Shown: one piece after another, positions 1 through 6,977 of the stretch
How the letters are laid out: each line of letters opens with the position of its first letter
Position numbering within the stretch: position 1 is the stretch's first letter
From: DATELY01 sp035276085
Lineage (GTDB): Bacteria > Pseudomonadota > Gammaproteobacteria > Steroidobacterales > Steroidobacteraceae
Assembly (NCBI GenBank): GCA_035276085.1
Contig: DATELY010000234.1
Location: 1 to 43,428 of the forward strand
Length of the DNA: 43,428 bases
Reading direction: 5' to 3'
Program-made: the position numbers and the translations under genes
The notes under the pieces: model-generated
Database searches by the model: none
What the model saw: only the letters and a program-made list of their open reading frames with translations
Told to the model about the DNA's origin: nothing

Positions 1-105
1 ATGCCGATCTGCGCGTCCATTCACCGTGTCGTACACGAGGGCTTGGAGCCGCACATGGCCGTCAAGGAGCTGATGGGCCGTTCGATCAAGCCGGAATCGA
101 TCTAG
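1..105 (+). CDS. gpsA: glycerol-3-phosphate dehydrogenase [NAD(P)+], C-terminal end (5' truncated)
   Basis: Frame 1 is open from the first base to a TAG at 103-105 and encodes about 34 residues ending in MGRSIKPESI. The pattern MPIC..-hRVh-EG-x8-ELMGR-xxKPE is the usual C-terminus of GpsA, which reduces dihydroxyacetone phosphate to sn-glycerol 3-phosphate for phospholipid synthesis in the cytoplasm. Only the tail is present, so the catalytic residues cannot be checked and the internal ATG at 1 is not the true start. The gene converges on trmL, and its stop lies inside the left arm of a repeat element. Confidence 0.8.
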   Translation: MPICASIHRVVHEGLEPHMAVKELMGRSIKPESI

Positions 106-333
106 TAGAAAGGGCTACGGGCCACGGGTTACGGCCAGAGAGGAACCCTTTCATCCCTTTGGGTCATGCGCAGCGCACGACCCCAAAAGCGCGGTAGCGC
201 CTCTGACCCACCGCCAACCGCCAACCGCTTCTTTCATACTAGTTCCCCATCGCGCGGCGCACGACCCCGAAGGGATGAAAGCGCGGTAGCGCTGTGACCA
301 ACCGCTAACCGCCAACCGCTTCTTTCATACTAG
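102..333. repeat. REP/BIME-like composite repeat between gpsA and trmL
   Basis: This gap between two convergent genes is built from related modules. Direct copies at 173-242 and 257-333 share GCGCACGACCCC, then AAAGCGCGGTAGCGC, then CCGCCAACCG runs, then CTTCTTTCATACTAG. The left end, CTAGTAGAAAG at 102-112, is a near inverse of the right end CTTTCATACTAG at 322-333. TTTCATCCCT at 149-158 is the inverse of AGGGATGAAA at 270-279. A hairpin can form at 158-187 (TTTGGGTCATGCG against CGCACGACCCCAAA, with one bulge and one G-T wobble). The outer arms contain the stop codons of both flanking genes. It could be a REP doublet or triplet, a miniature inverted-repeat element, or a bidirectional terminator; no second copy was noticed elsewhere in the window. 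Confidence 0.6.
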
Positions 334-794
334 GCCCCGCCGGCAAAGCTCTCCTGGCGCCACGCTTCATAGAGGACGATCGCAACAGCGTTTGACAAAT
401 TGATGCTGCGACTCTGCGGCCGCATGGGAATACGCAGCCGTTGCGAGGGTGAGCACGAGTCCAGCACTGCAGCGGGAAGACCGCGAGTCTCCGGCCCGAA
501 CACAAACAGGTCGCCAGGTGCGAATCTCGTCCGCGTGTAGTGCTGTTCGCCCTTGGTCGTGATGGCAAACCAGCGCGGCGGCGCCACGCCTGTCAGGCAC
601 TCTTGCAGGGAGCTCCAGGTCTTCACGTCCGCGAGCTCGCGATAATCGAGTCCGGCACGCTGCACCGACTTCTCGTTCAACGTGAACCCGAGCGGCTTGA
701 TGAGATGCAGGTGCGCTCCGCTGTTGGCGCAGAGTCGGATGATGTTGCCGGTGTTCGGTGGAATCTCCGGCTCGAAAAGAGCGACGTGGAACAT
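330..794 (-). CDS. trmL: tRNA (cytidine(34)-2'-O)-methyltransferase
   Basis: The 154-residue product is a SPOUT-class methyltransferase that 2'-O-methylates the wobble base of tRNA-Leu isoacceptors using S-adenosylmethionine. The three family motifs are clear: EIPPNTGNIIRLCAN near residue 10, FGPETRGLP near residue 100, and IPMRPQSRSINLSNAVAIVLYEAWRQ near the C-terminus, the last two forming the trefoil-knot cofactor site. Length matches TrmL (about 150-160 residues). The start lies two bases after the stop of the upstream channel gene, so the two are probably co-transcribed. The TAG stop falls inside the right end of the repeat at 102-333. Confidence 0.93.
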   Translation of the reverse strand: MFHVALFEPEIPPNTGNIIRLCANSGAHLHLIKPLGFTLNEKSVQRAGLDYRELADVKTWSSLQECLTGVAPPRWFAITTKGEQHYTRTRFAPGDLFVFGPETRGLPAAVLDSCSPSQRLRIPMRPQSRSINLSNAVAIVLYEAWRQESFAGGA

Positions 795-796
795 GA

Positions 797-1855
797 CTAG
801 CAGCCTAACGCTATGTCTATGCGCTGTACGGGAAGCTCCATGTCGATGGCATTGGCGGCGAAGACGGCGTGCACCTGGGCATTGATGTTCTCGCGCAGCT
901 CTGCGGGCGTGGCGCCTGTGCTCACGTAGTAAACCGCTTCCAGCTGCAACGCTTCCAGGGTGATCAGCGCAAAGTGACAGCGATCGAGCCGCGCCATCGG
1001 TTCGTCACGGATGATCTGCTCGATCAGCGACACCGCGTCGCGCACTTTGCGCACAGGGTTCGCGCGTGACAAGCGCAGCGTGAGCACTTCACGTCGCTCG
1101 TCGATGCGACCGAAGTTACGCAAGCGACTCTTCAGCAGGTCGGCGTTGGAGATGAGGATCAACTCGCCATTGGGACTGCGCAGGTGAGTGGTGCGGTTGC
1201 CGACGTGTTCCACCTTTCCTTCGAAGCCACCGCTCACCAGGTTATCGCCAATGAAAAACAGCTTGTCCAGCGTGATCGTCGCGTTGGCGAAAAGATTCGA
1301 GAGCATGCTGCGTGTCGCAAGCGCGAGAGCCGCACCACCGGTACCCAGACCTGCGATGAGCGCAATGATGTTCACGCCCGCATTCGCCAGCGCCAACGCG
1401 ATCGCAACGAACCACACCAGCGCCTGGGCGATGAAGGAGAGCACGGTGAAGCCACCGGCAAACGCCAGATGGCTGACGCCGCGCCGTGCGAGCTGTTCGC
1501 GCAGCACGTGCACCATGACGGCACTCGCCCACAAACCCACTTGAAACCAGACGGCTACGATGACCGTGATCTCAACGACGCGTTGTACCTTGTGCGGAAG
1601 CGCCAGACTTTGTGAGCCGAGATAGACTGCCAAAGCAAAGAAGAAGGGGAACCGTGTGCGCTCGAGCAACGTGATGGCGAGTGCCCAGCGTGCGCGCCGC
1701 AAAGGCGGATTCTCGAGCTGTCGCAACGCGTGCAGCTTCGCTCGGGGCAACAGCAGGAGCGTCAGCAACGCCGCGAGGATCGCATAGCCCCACGCTTCCA
1801 GATCGTTGCCCAGCAGCGTGCTATGCAGATAGTCCTGCCACGCGATCAGTTGCAC
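797..1855 (-). CDS. MscS-family mechanosensitive ion channel
   Basis: The 352-residue inner-membrane protein resembles small-conductance mechanosensitive channels, which open under membrane tension to release solutes during hypo-osmotic shock. Hydrophobic segments appear near residues 22-38, 67-87, 93-117, 130-157 and 162-195. The last is Gly/Ala-rich (AGLGTGGAALALA), as in the MscS pore helix, followed by SNLFANATITLDKLFFIGD, a typical start of the beta domain. The cytoplasmic domain includes RSPNGELILISNADLLKSRLRNFGR. It has more membrane spans than E. coli MscS, so it belongs to a wider subfamily and no gene symbol is assigned. It lies downstream of ntrC with a 77-bp gap and two bases before trmL. 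Confidence 0.87.
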   Translation of the reverse strand: MQLIAWQDYLHSTLLGNDLEAWGYAILAALLTLLLLPRAKLHALRQLENPPLRRARWALAITLLERTRFPFFFALAVYLGSQSLALPHKVQRVVEITVIVAVWFQVGLWASAVMVHVLREQLARRGVSHLAFAGGFTVLSFIAQALVWFVAIALALANAGVNIIALIAGLGTGGAALALATRSMLSNLFANATITLDKLFFIGDNLVSGGFEGKVEHVGNRTTHLRSPNGELILISNADLLKSRLRNFGRIDERREVLTLRLSRANPVRKVRDAVSLIEQIIRDEPMARLDRCHFALITLEALQLEAVYYVSTGATPAELRENINAQVHAVFAANAIDMELPVQRIDIALGC

Positions 1856-1932
1856 GCGGTTACTCTCCCCGCAAACGGAAGTGCGGAGATTGTATTTGAA
1901 GTTTGCGGCGCGTCAGTTGGAGAAGCCGGACG

Positions 1933-3345
1933 TCACTCCTCGTCCATGGCCAGTTCTTTGAGCTTGCGGGTCAGCGTATTGCGCCCCCATCCCAGCAAGC
2001 GCGCGGCTTCCTGACGTCCGCCTTCTGCTTTCCGCAACGCGGCGCGAATCAGCGTGCGTTCGAATTCGGGTAGCGCGTCGTCCAATAGCGGAATGTCGTT
2101 CGCCGCCAGGCGCTTCTCAGCCCAGCTCGTGAGCTGGCGCGTCCACTCGTCCTGCAACTTCTCTGGCCCGGGCACGCCGCCGAGATCGGCAGGAATATCC
2201 TCCGCCTTGATTTCGCGTCCCGGCGCGGTGACGGTCAGTCGCCGGCATGCATTGACGAGTTGACGCACGTTGCCCGGCCATTCGAACAAGCTCAGCGCAT
2301 TGGCCGCTTCAGGTGTCAACGCTTTCGGTTCGACGCCCAGCTCCAATGCTGCGGTTTCCAGATAGTGCACGAGCAACTCGGGGATATCTTCGCGTCGTGC
2401 CCGCAGCGGCGGGACTTCGATGCGTATCACATTCAAGCGATGCAGCAGGTCTTCGCGAAACAGACCTTGCCGTACGCGCTCGGCGAGATCCTGGTGGGTG
2501 GCGGCGATCACGCGCACATCAACGCGCACCGGGACTTGTCCACCGACGCGATAGAACTCGCCTTCGGCCAGCACCCGCAACAAGCGCGTTTGCAGCTGCG
2601 GCGACATGTCACCGATCTCATCCAGGAACAGCGTTCCGCCGTCCGACTGCTCGAAGCGGCCGCGACGTTGTGCGTCAGCGCCCGTGAACGATCCCTTCTC
2701 GTGGCCGAACAACTCGGACTCCAGCAGGTCCGCGGTGAACGCGGAGGTATTCAGCGCGATGAATGCCTTGCTCGCGCGCGGACTGTGCCGGTGCAGAGCG
2801 CGTGCAACGAGCTCTTTACCCGTACCGGACTCACCTGTGATGAGCACCGTCATGCTCGAACGCGAGAGTCGTCCGATCGCGCGAAACACCTCCTGCATCG
2901 CCGGAGCCTGGCCGAGCATCTCCGGGATGCGGCGCGAATCGATGGTGATTTCATCGCCCTTCGAGCGCTGATTCGCGGCACGTCGGACGAGATCGACGGC
3001 CTGATCGATGTCGAACGGCTTCGGCAAATATTCGAATGCGCCGCCTTGATACGCCGCGACTGCGCTGTCGAGATCGGAATGAGCCGTCATCACGATGACG
3101 GGCAACTCCGGCTGGCTGTCGCGGATCTCGGTCAGCAACTCCAAGCCGCTGCGTCCCGGCATGCGAATGTCGGTGATCAACACATCCGGCCGCTCGCGCT
3201 TCAGCGCGGCGAGCGCGGAATCGGCGTGATCGAATGCGGTGGGTGCCATGCCTCCCTGGCGTAGTGCGCGCTCCAGCACCCAGCGGATGGACGCATCATC
3301 GTCGACTAACCAGACGTTAAGAGACTTGGCCGGAAGCTGTGACAT
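1933..3345 (-). CDS. ntrC: nitrogen regulation response regulator NtrC (NR(I))
   Basis: This 470-residue sigma-54 activator is phosphorylated by NtrB under nitrogen limitation and drives glnA and other nitrogen genes. Domains run in order: receiver with predicted phospho-acceptor Asp59 (in DVLITDIRMPG), AAA+ ATPase with Walker A GESGTGKE (about 171-178), the sigma-54 contact loop, TLFLDEIGDM as Walker B, and a C-terminal Fis-type helix-turn-helix (GRQEAARLLGWGRNTLTRKLKEL). The contact loop reads GSFTGA (about 218-223) instead of the common GAFTGA. I chose the ATG at 3345 because it gives the family length (E. coli 469 residues); the frame is open 22 codons further up to 3411. It overlaps the 3' end of ntrB by 29 bases, suggesting translational coupling. 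Confidence 0.95.
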   Translation of the reverse strand: MSQLPAKSLNVWLVDDDASIRWVLERALRQGGMAPTAFDHADSALAALKRERPDVLITDIRMPGRSGLELLTEIRDSQPELPVIVMTAHSDLDSAVAAYQGGAFEYLPKPFDIDQAVDLVRRAANQRSKGDEITIDSRRIPEMLGQAPAMQEVFRAIGRLSRSSMTVLITGESGTGKELVARALHRHSPRASKAFIALNTSAFTADLLESELFGHEKGSFTGADAQRRGRFEQSDGGTLFLDEIGDMSPQLQTRLLRVLAEGEFYRVGGQVPVRVDVRVIAATHQDLAERVRQGLFREDLLHRLNVIRIEVPPLRARREDIPELLVHYLETAALELGVEPKALTPEAANALSLFEWPGNVRQLVNACRRLTVTAPGREIKAEDIPADLGGVPGPEKLQDEWTRQLTSWAEKRLAANDIPLLDDALPEFERTLIRAALRKAEGGRQEAARLLGWGRNTLTRKLKELAMDEE

Positions 3346-4426
3346 GGAATGGGAGGAGGGTTGTAAAGGTGGTGAGCCCGGGTCGGCTCGAAAATTCGAT
3401 GAGACCGTCATGGCGACTTACTAGATCCTGTGCAACGGCGAGGCCCAGCCCAGTGCCGTCGGAACGGCCTGTAACCAGGGGATAGAACAAGGTTTCGCGC
3501 AACTGCTCGGGCACGCCGGGTCCGTCATCTTCGATCTGCACGCTCGCGACCAGGCGATGGCGGCGTTGACCGATATTCACGTTGGTCAACGCGCGTGTGC
3601 GCAGAACGATGCGCCCGCTGTGACCCACGGCCTGTACGGCGTTACGTCCCAAGTTGAGAAAGGCTTGGATGATCTGATTTCTGTCGAGCTTCAAGGGCGG
3701 CAGACTCGGATCGTAATCGCGTTGAATCGTCACGCCGGGCGGCGCTTCGGCCGCGAGCAGATAACCCACGTGTTGCAGGAGTTCGTGCACGTTGACGAAT
3801 TCCTTGCGTGGCGCATGACCGGGACCGAGCAAGGCATCGACGAGTCCCACCAGGCGATCGGCTTCGCTGATGATGACGGAGGTGTACTCGCGCATGGACG
3901 CATCGTTGAGCTGACGGTCGAGCAATTGCGCTGCGCCTCGCAACCCACCCAAGGGATTCTTGATCTCGTGTGCGAGCTGGCGAATCATCGCGCGGCTGCC
4001 GCCGATCTGTGTGAGCAGCGCGTTCTCGCGTGTGATGCGTTGATGCTGTGTGGCATCGCTGATTTCGATCAACAGCGAAGCGGGCGCGCCGGCTTCATCG
4101 AACGGTGACACCGTGCAATCCACCACCAGCTCTTCGTCCTTGTTCATCGCATGCAGCGCCATTTCATGGCGCGAGAACGGGCGCCACGTTTCCTGTGCAC
4201 GACTGATGACGCCATCGAGCTCGGCAGGCTCGACGATGAGCTCGACCAGACGATGTCCGCAGGCTTGGTTACGGCTGATACCAAATAAGGTTTCGGCCGC
4301 CAGATTGATGTAGATGACCGTGCGCGACTGATCGATCAGGATCACGCTCGTGCTGAGGCCATCCAGAAGTCGCGTTGGATCAGCCACCGTGGTTGCCGCC
4401 GTTCGCCAGGAAGGTTGCGCCACCAC
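3317..4426 (-). CDS. ntrB: nitrogen regulation sensor histidine kinase NtrB (NR(II))
   Basis: The 369-residue soluble kinase/phosphatase controls NtrC in response to PII signalling. A PAS domain covers about residues 20-125, the dimerisation/phospho-acceptor helix carries LAHEIKNPLGGLRGAAQLL with His153, and the ATP-binding domain has LKLDRNQIIQAFLNLGRNAVQA (N box), EDDGPGVP (G1) and GTGLGLAVAQ (G2). No membrane segment is visible, as expected for NtrB. The start is GTG with a GAGG ribosome site 7-8 bases upstream; a second GTG follows immediately. The C-terminus extends about nine residues past the usual LLPF end, and that extension overlaps the ntrC start. Confidence 0.95.
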   Translation of the reverse strand: MVAQPSWRTAATTVADPTRLLDGLSTSVILIDQSRTVIYINLAAETLFGISRNQACGHRLVELIVEPAELDGVISRAQETWRPFSRHEMALHAMNKDEELVVDCTVSPFDEAGAPASLLIEISDATQHQRITRENALLTQIGGSRAMIRQLAHEIKNPLGGLRGAAQLLDRQLNDASMREYTSVIISEADRLVGLVDALLGPGHAPRKEFVNVHELLQHVGYLLAAEAPPGVTIQRDYDPSLPPLKLDRNQIIQAFLNLGRNAVQAVGHSGRIVLRTRALTNVNIGQRRHRLVASVQIEDDGPGVPEQLRETLFYPLVTGRSDGTGLGLAVAQDLVSRHDGLIEFSSRPGLTTFTTLLPFHVTASGQVS

Positions 4427-4539
4427 GCTACCGCCTCAGCCCAAGTGTCCGCGCACAGCGCGCGGAAAAGCAGCCAGTCGCGGCGCAAGACCTACGACGG
4501 CTGCAACACGGAGACGGTCACCAACGAACGCTTGCGGTG

Positions 4540-5091
4540 CTAGCGCCCGCCGGCGCGCTGGCCGTTTTGTGGATTGATGGACGAGGTCTGCCGCACATGG
4601 AAGGTGACTGGCGGCGTTTCGGTAATGCGTTTGCCGGATTGATCCGTGATTACCGCGACCACGCCATGCGTGCCGCGATACACATCGCTCAAGGAGAACT
4701 GCTCTGTCCCCGGCGGAAAGCCCTCGACCAGTCGTCCATCCAGATAGAGACTCAAGGTATGACCGGGACGCAGAGCCGGATCCACTCGCACATTCACGTC
4801 CACTTTGCCGGCCACATTGAAGAACACTTCGTCGTTGCTGGGCTTCCAGATTTCGACGTTGCGGTAGGCGGGACCGGTATCGGCCGATCGAGAGGTCGCG
4901 GAAGAGGTAGTCGCGGGCGGTGTGCTGGGTGTGACGGTGGTCGTGCCGACTCTCAACTCGACACGCTCGGCACCGGGAACCGGACGATCCGAGTAATGGG
5001 TAACCCCTTGCGGGTCGACCCACTTGTAGACGACCTGGCTGGCCAACGCAGGGGTCGCCAGAATCACCGCCAAAAGCAGCGCGATACGCAT
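4540..5091 (-). CDS. DUF4124 domain-containing secreted protein
   Basis: The 183-residue product starts with a signal peptide (MRIALLLAVILATPALA, probable cleavage before SQVVYKW). It continues directly into a DUF4124 module, recognisable by VYKWVDPQGVTHYSDRPVPGAERVEL. A Thr/Ser/Pro-rich linker follows, then a beta-rich C-terminal region with NVRVDPALRPGHTLSLYLDG and SDVYRGTHGVVAVITDQSG that resembles an Ig-like fold. Function is unknown for the family; it is common between glnA and ntrB in gammaproteobacteria. I chose the internal ATG at 5091 because it begins the signal peptide; the frame stays open to 5142. Confidence 0.82.
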   Translation of the reverse strand: MRIALLLAVILATPALASQVVYKWVDPQGVTHYSDRPVPGAERVELRVGTTTVTPSTPPATTSSATSRSADTGPAYRNVEIWKPSNDEVFFNVAGKVDVNVRVDPALRPGHTLSLYLDGRLVEGFPPGTEQFSLSDVYRGTHGVVAVITDQSGKRITETPPVTFHVRQTSSINPQNGQRAGGR

Positions 5092-5158
5092 GACGGCAGA
5101 GCATAGCTGCTGAGACCTCCGCCTGACAAAGAACGGCAGCACATAACGCTGCGGCAGT

Positions 5159-5185
5159 GGGCGCCGCGGTCGTCCCGCGGCGCCC
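5159..5185 (-). terminator. GC-rich hairpin downstream of glnA
   Basis: An 11-bp perfect stem, GGGCGCCGCGG at 5159-5169 paired with CCGCGGCGCCC at 5175-5185, encloses a 5-base loop. It begins about 7 bases past the glnA stop on the minus strand. There is no U-run after it, so it may be a weak or Rho-assisted terminator, or an RNA-stabilising hairpin that lowers read-through into ntrBC. Partial termination after glnA is a known theme of glnA-ntrBC operons. Confidence 0.55.
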
Positions 5186-5192
5186 TCGAGGG

Positions 5193-6605
5193 TTACACGC
5201 TGTAATACAGCTCGAACTCCAGCGGATGCGTGGACATGCGCACCTTCTGAACTTCCTGTTGCTTCAAAGCGATGTAGGCATCGATCACGTCGTCGGTGAA
5301 GACGCCTCCCGCCTTGAGGAACGCGCGGTCCTTATCCAGGTATTCCAGGGCCTGATCCAGTGAGTAGCAGACCTCTGGGATGTTCTTGGCTTCCTCCGGC
5401 GGCAGGTCGTACAGATCCTTGTCCGCCGGATCGCCGGGGTGGATCTTGTTCACGATGCCGTCGATGCCCGCCATCAACATGGCGGCGAAACCGAGATATG
5501 GGTTCGCGGTGGAGTCGGGGAAGCGCACTTCGATACGACGTCCCTTCGGGCTCGACACCCAGGGCACGCGGATCGAGGCAGAACGATTGCGGGCCGAGTA
5601 CGCCAGCATGACGGGCGCTTCGAAGTGCGGCACGAGCCGCTTGTAGCTGTTCGTGCTGCAGTTCGTGAATGCGTTGATCGCGCGCGCATGCTTGATGATG
5701 CCCCCGATGTAGTACAGGGCGAGGTCGGACAGACCCGCGTACTTATCGCCGGCGAACAGATTTTTGCCTTCGCGGGCAATCGACTGGTGCACGTGCATGC
5801 CGCTGCCGTTATCGCCGACGAGCGGCTTCGGCATGAACGTCGCCGTCTTCCCATACGCGTGCGCAACGTTGTGGATGACGTACTTCAGGATCTGGACTTC
5901 ATCCGCCTTCTTCACCAGCGTGCTGAAGCCGACGCCGATTTCGCACTGACCCGCGGTGGCGACTTCGTGATGATGCACTTCGACCTTCAAACCCATTTCT
6001 TCCAGGGCCGAACACATGGCAGAGCGGATGTCCTGGAAGGAATCGACGGGCGGCACAGGGAAATAACCACCCTTCACGCCAGGACGATGGGCGGTGTTGC
6101 CTGCCTCGTAGCTCTTGCCGGAGCTCCAGGCTGCCTCAGCGGAGTCGATCTCGAAGAACGAGTTACCCATGGTCGTGCCGTAGCGCACGCTGTCGAAGAT
6201 GAAGAACTCATTCTCCGGGCCGAAGTAGGCGACGTCGCCGATGCCGGCGGACTTCAGATAGGCCTCGGCGCGCTTGGCGATCGAACGGGGGTCACGCTCG
6301 TAGCCTTGCATCGTGGAAGGCTCGAGCACGTCGCAGCGGATGTTGAGCGTGGTTTCTTCGAAGAAAGGATCGAGGATGGCCGTGGCGGCATCGGGCATGA
6401 GCACCATGTCGGACTCATTGATACCTTTCCAGCCGGCGATCGAAGAACCGTCGAACATCTTCCCGTCTTCGAAGAAGCCTTTGTCAACGGTGTGAGCGGG
6501 AACGGTTACGTGCTGCTCCTTGCCGCGAGTGTCTGTGAAGCGCAAGTCAACGAATTTGACTTCCTTCTCTTTGAGCATGCTGAGGACTTCAGCGGGGGTC
6601 GTCAT
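5193..6605 (-). CDS. glnA: type I glutamine synthetase
   Basis: The 470-residue enzyme makes glutamine from glutamate, ammonia and ATP and forms dodecamers in the cytoplasm. The N-terminal beta-grasp (KFVDLRFTDTRGKEQHVTVP), the metal/ATP-site motifs (FGPENEFFIFDSVRYG, VEVHHHEVATAGQCEIG, GSGMHVHQS, NSYKRLVPHFEAP) and NRSASIRVP are intact. The adenylylation region KDLYDLPPEE with its Tyr is present, so GlnE-type control is expected. The start was set at 6605, where GGAGGAG precedes ATG by 6 bases; the open frame runs to 6890 but lacks homology there. Transcription is probably driven by the sigma-54/NtrC promoter upstream. Confidence 0.97.
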   Translation of the reverse strand: MTTPAEVLSMLKEKEVKFVDLRFTDTRGKEQHVTVPAHTVDKGFFEDGKMFDGSSIAGWKGINESDMVLMPDAATAILDPFFEETTLNIRCDVLEPSTMQGYERDPRSIAKRAEAYLKSAGIGDVAYFGPENEFFIFDSVRYGTTMGNSFFEIDSAEAAWSSGKSYEAGNTAHRPGVKGGYFPVPPVDSFQDIRSAMCSALEEMGLKVEVHHHEVATAGQCEIGVGFSTLVKKADEVQILKYVIHNVAHAYGKTATFMPKPLVGDNGSGMHVHQSIAREGKNLFAGDKYAGLSDLALYYIGGIIKHARAINAFTNCSTNSYKRLVPHFEAPVMLAYSARNRSASIRVPWVSSPKGRRIEVRFPDSTANPYLGFAAMLMAGIDGIVNKIHPGDPADKDLYDLPPEEAKNIPEVCYSLDQALEYLDKDRAFLKAGGVFTDDVIDAYIALKQQEVQKVRMSTHPLEFELYYSV

Positions 6606-6697
6606 GAGATCTCCTCCGGTACGCGACGAGATTGGGTGACCTCGGCTCGCTCGCCGATCGAGGCCGTAGGTATTTGTAGGTCTGGAGCCCTGGAATT

Positions 6698-6713
6698 GCA
6701 GGAAATATGCCAG
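6698..6713 (-). promoter_or_regulatory. sigma-54 promoter of glnA
   Basis: Read on the minus strand the sequence is CTGGCATATTTCCTGC. It has the invariant GG (-24) and GC (-12) separated by exactly 10 bases, and six of the flanking consensus positions of CTGGCACG-N4-TTGCA match. The predicted transcription start is near 6686, giving a leader of about 80 bases before the glnA ATG at 6605. Together with the NtrC site about 125-140 bp upstream, this matches the architecture of enteric glnAp2. Confidence 0.75.
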
Positions 6714-6727
6714 CGCACCGCAGTGGC

Positions 6728-6744
6728 GCATTTCCGGGAAATGC
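6728..6744. promoter_or_regulatory. 17-bp perfect palindrome between NtrC site and sigma-54 promoter
   Basis: GCATTTCC-G-GGAAATGC is a perfect inverted repeat centred about 50 bp upstream of the predicted glnA start site. It does not match the NtrC consensus. It could be an operator for an unrecognised regulator, or chance. No known regulator was assigned. Confidence 0.4.
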
Positions 6745-6807
6745 CGAGCTTGCCAAAGGCCGTAGAGGGCTTCGGCGGCGCCATGATAGGGCGCATTTGA
6801 GGCGGTA

Positions 6808-6824
6808 TGCACTTGCATCGTGCA
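6808..6824. promoter_or_regulatory. NtrC binding site (upstream activating sequence)
   Basis: TGCACttgcatcGTGCA has the TGCAC-N7-GTGCA dyad of high-affinity enteric NtrC sites such as TGCACTATATTGGTGCA. It sits about 122-138 bp upstream of the predicted sigma-54 start, a normal enhancer distance. Only one strong site was seen; enteric glnA usually has two or more. Confidence 0.7.
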
Positions 6825-6878
6825 AAGGTGGTCGGGACGGGCCCGCTTCGGGCACCGTGCCCAGCCCATCGGCCGGGA

Positions 6879-6906
6879 TTGTTCGCTCACTCCGCACGCT
6901 TATACT
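6879..6906 (+). promoter_or_regulatory. putative sigma-70 promoter of glyQS
   Basis: TTGTTC (6879-6884) and TATACT (6901-6906) are separated by 16 bp. The -10 matches at five of six positions and the -35 at three. A start near 6913 would leave a leader of about 65 bases before glyQ. Confidence 0.45.
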
Positions 6907-6977
6907 CGCGCGCTTCGCGTGCGGCCGGACCGGCACCACCTCCAACAGCGGACCGCATGCCCTGGGGCAATTATCTG

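Larger units (their letters stand above)
6606..6977. other. glnA-glyQ divergent control region
   Basis: This 372-bp gap between divergent genes has no convincing gene. It holds, from left to right, the glnA leader, a sigma-54 promoter, a 17-bp palindrome, an NtrC site, a GGGCAC-C-GTGCCC palindrome at 6850-6862, and a sigma-70-like promoter for glyQ. Each strong element is listed separately. Confidence 0.7.

Noticed and set aside
2260..3264. 334-codon plus-strand open frame
   Set aside because: It is antisense to the ntrC AAA+ domain; the ntrC motifs are unmistakable and the shadow has none.
5439..6800. 453-codon plus-strand open frame
   Set aside because: It is antisense to glnA, with no recognisable domain and a composition typical of GC-rich shadow frames.
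6850..6862. GGGCAC-C-GTGCCC palindrome as a second NtrC site
   Set aside because: It lacks the TGCAC...GTGCA spacing of 7 bases, so it is not counted as an NtrC site.
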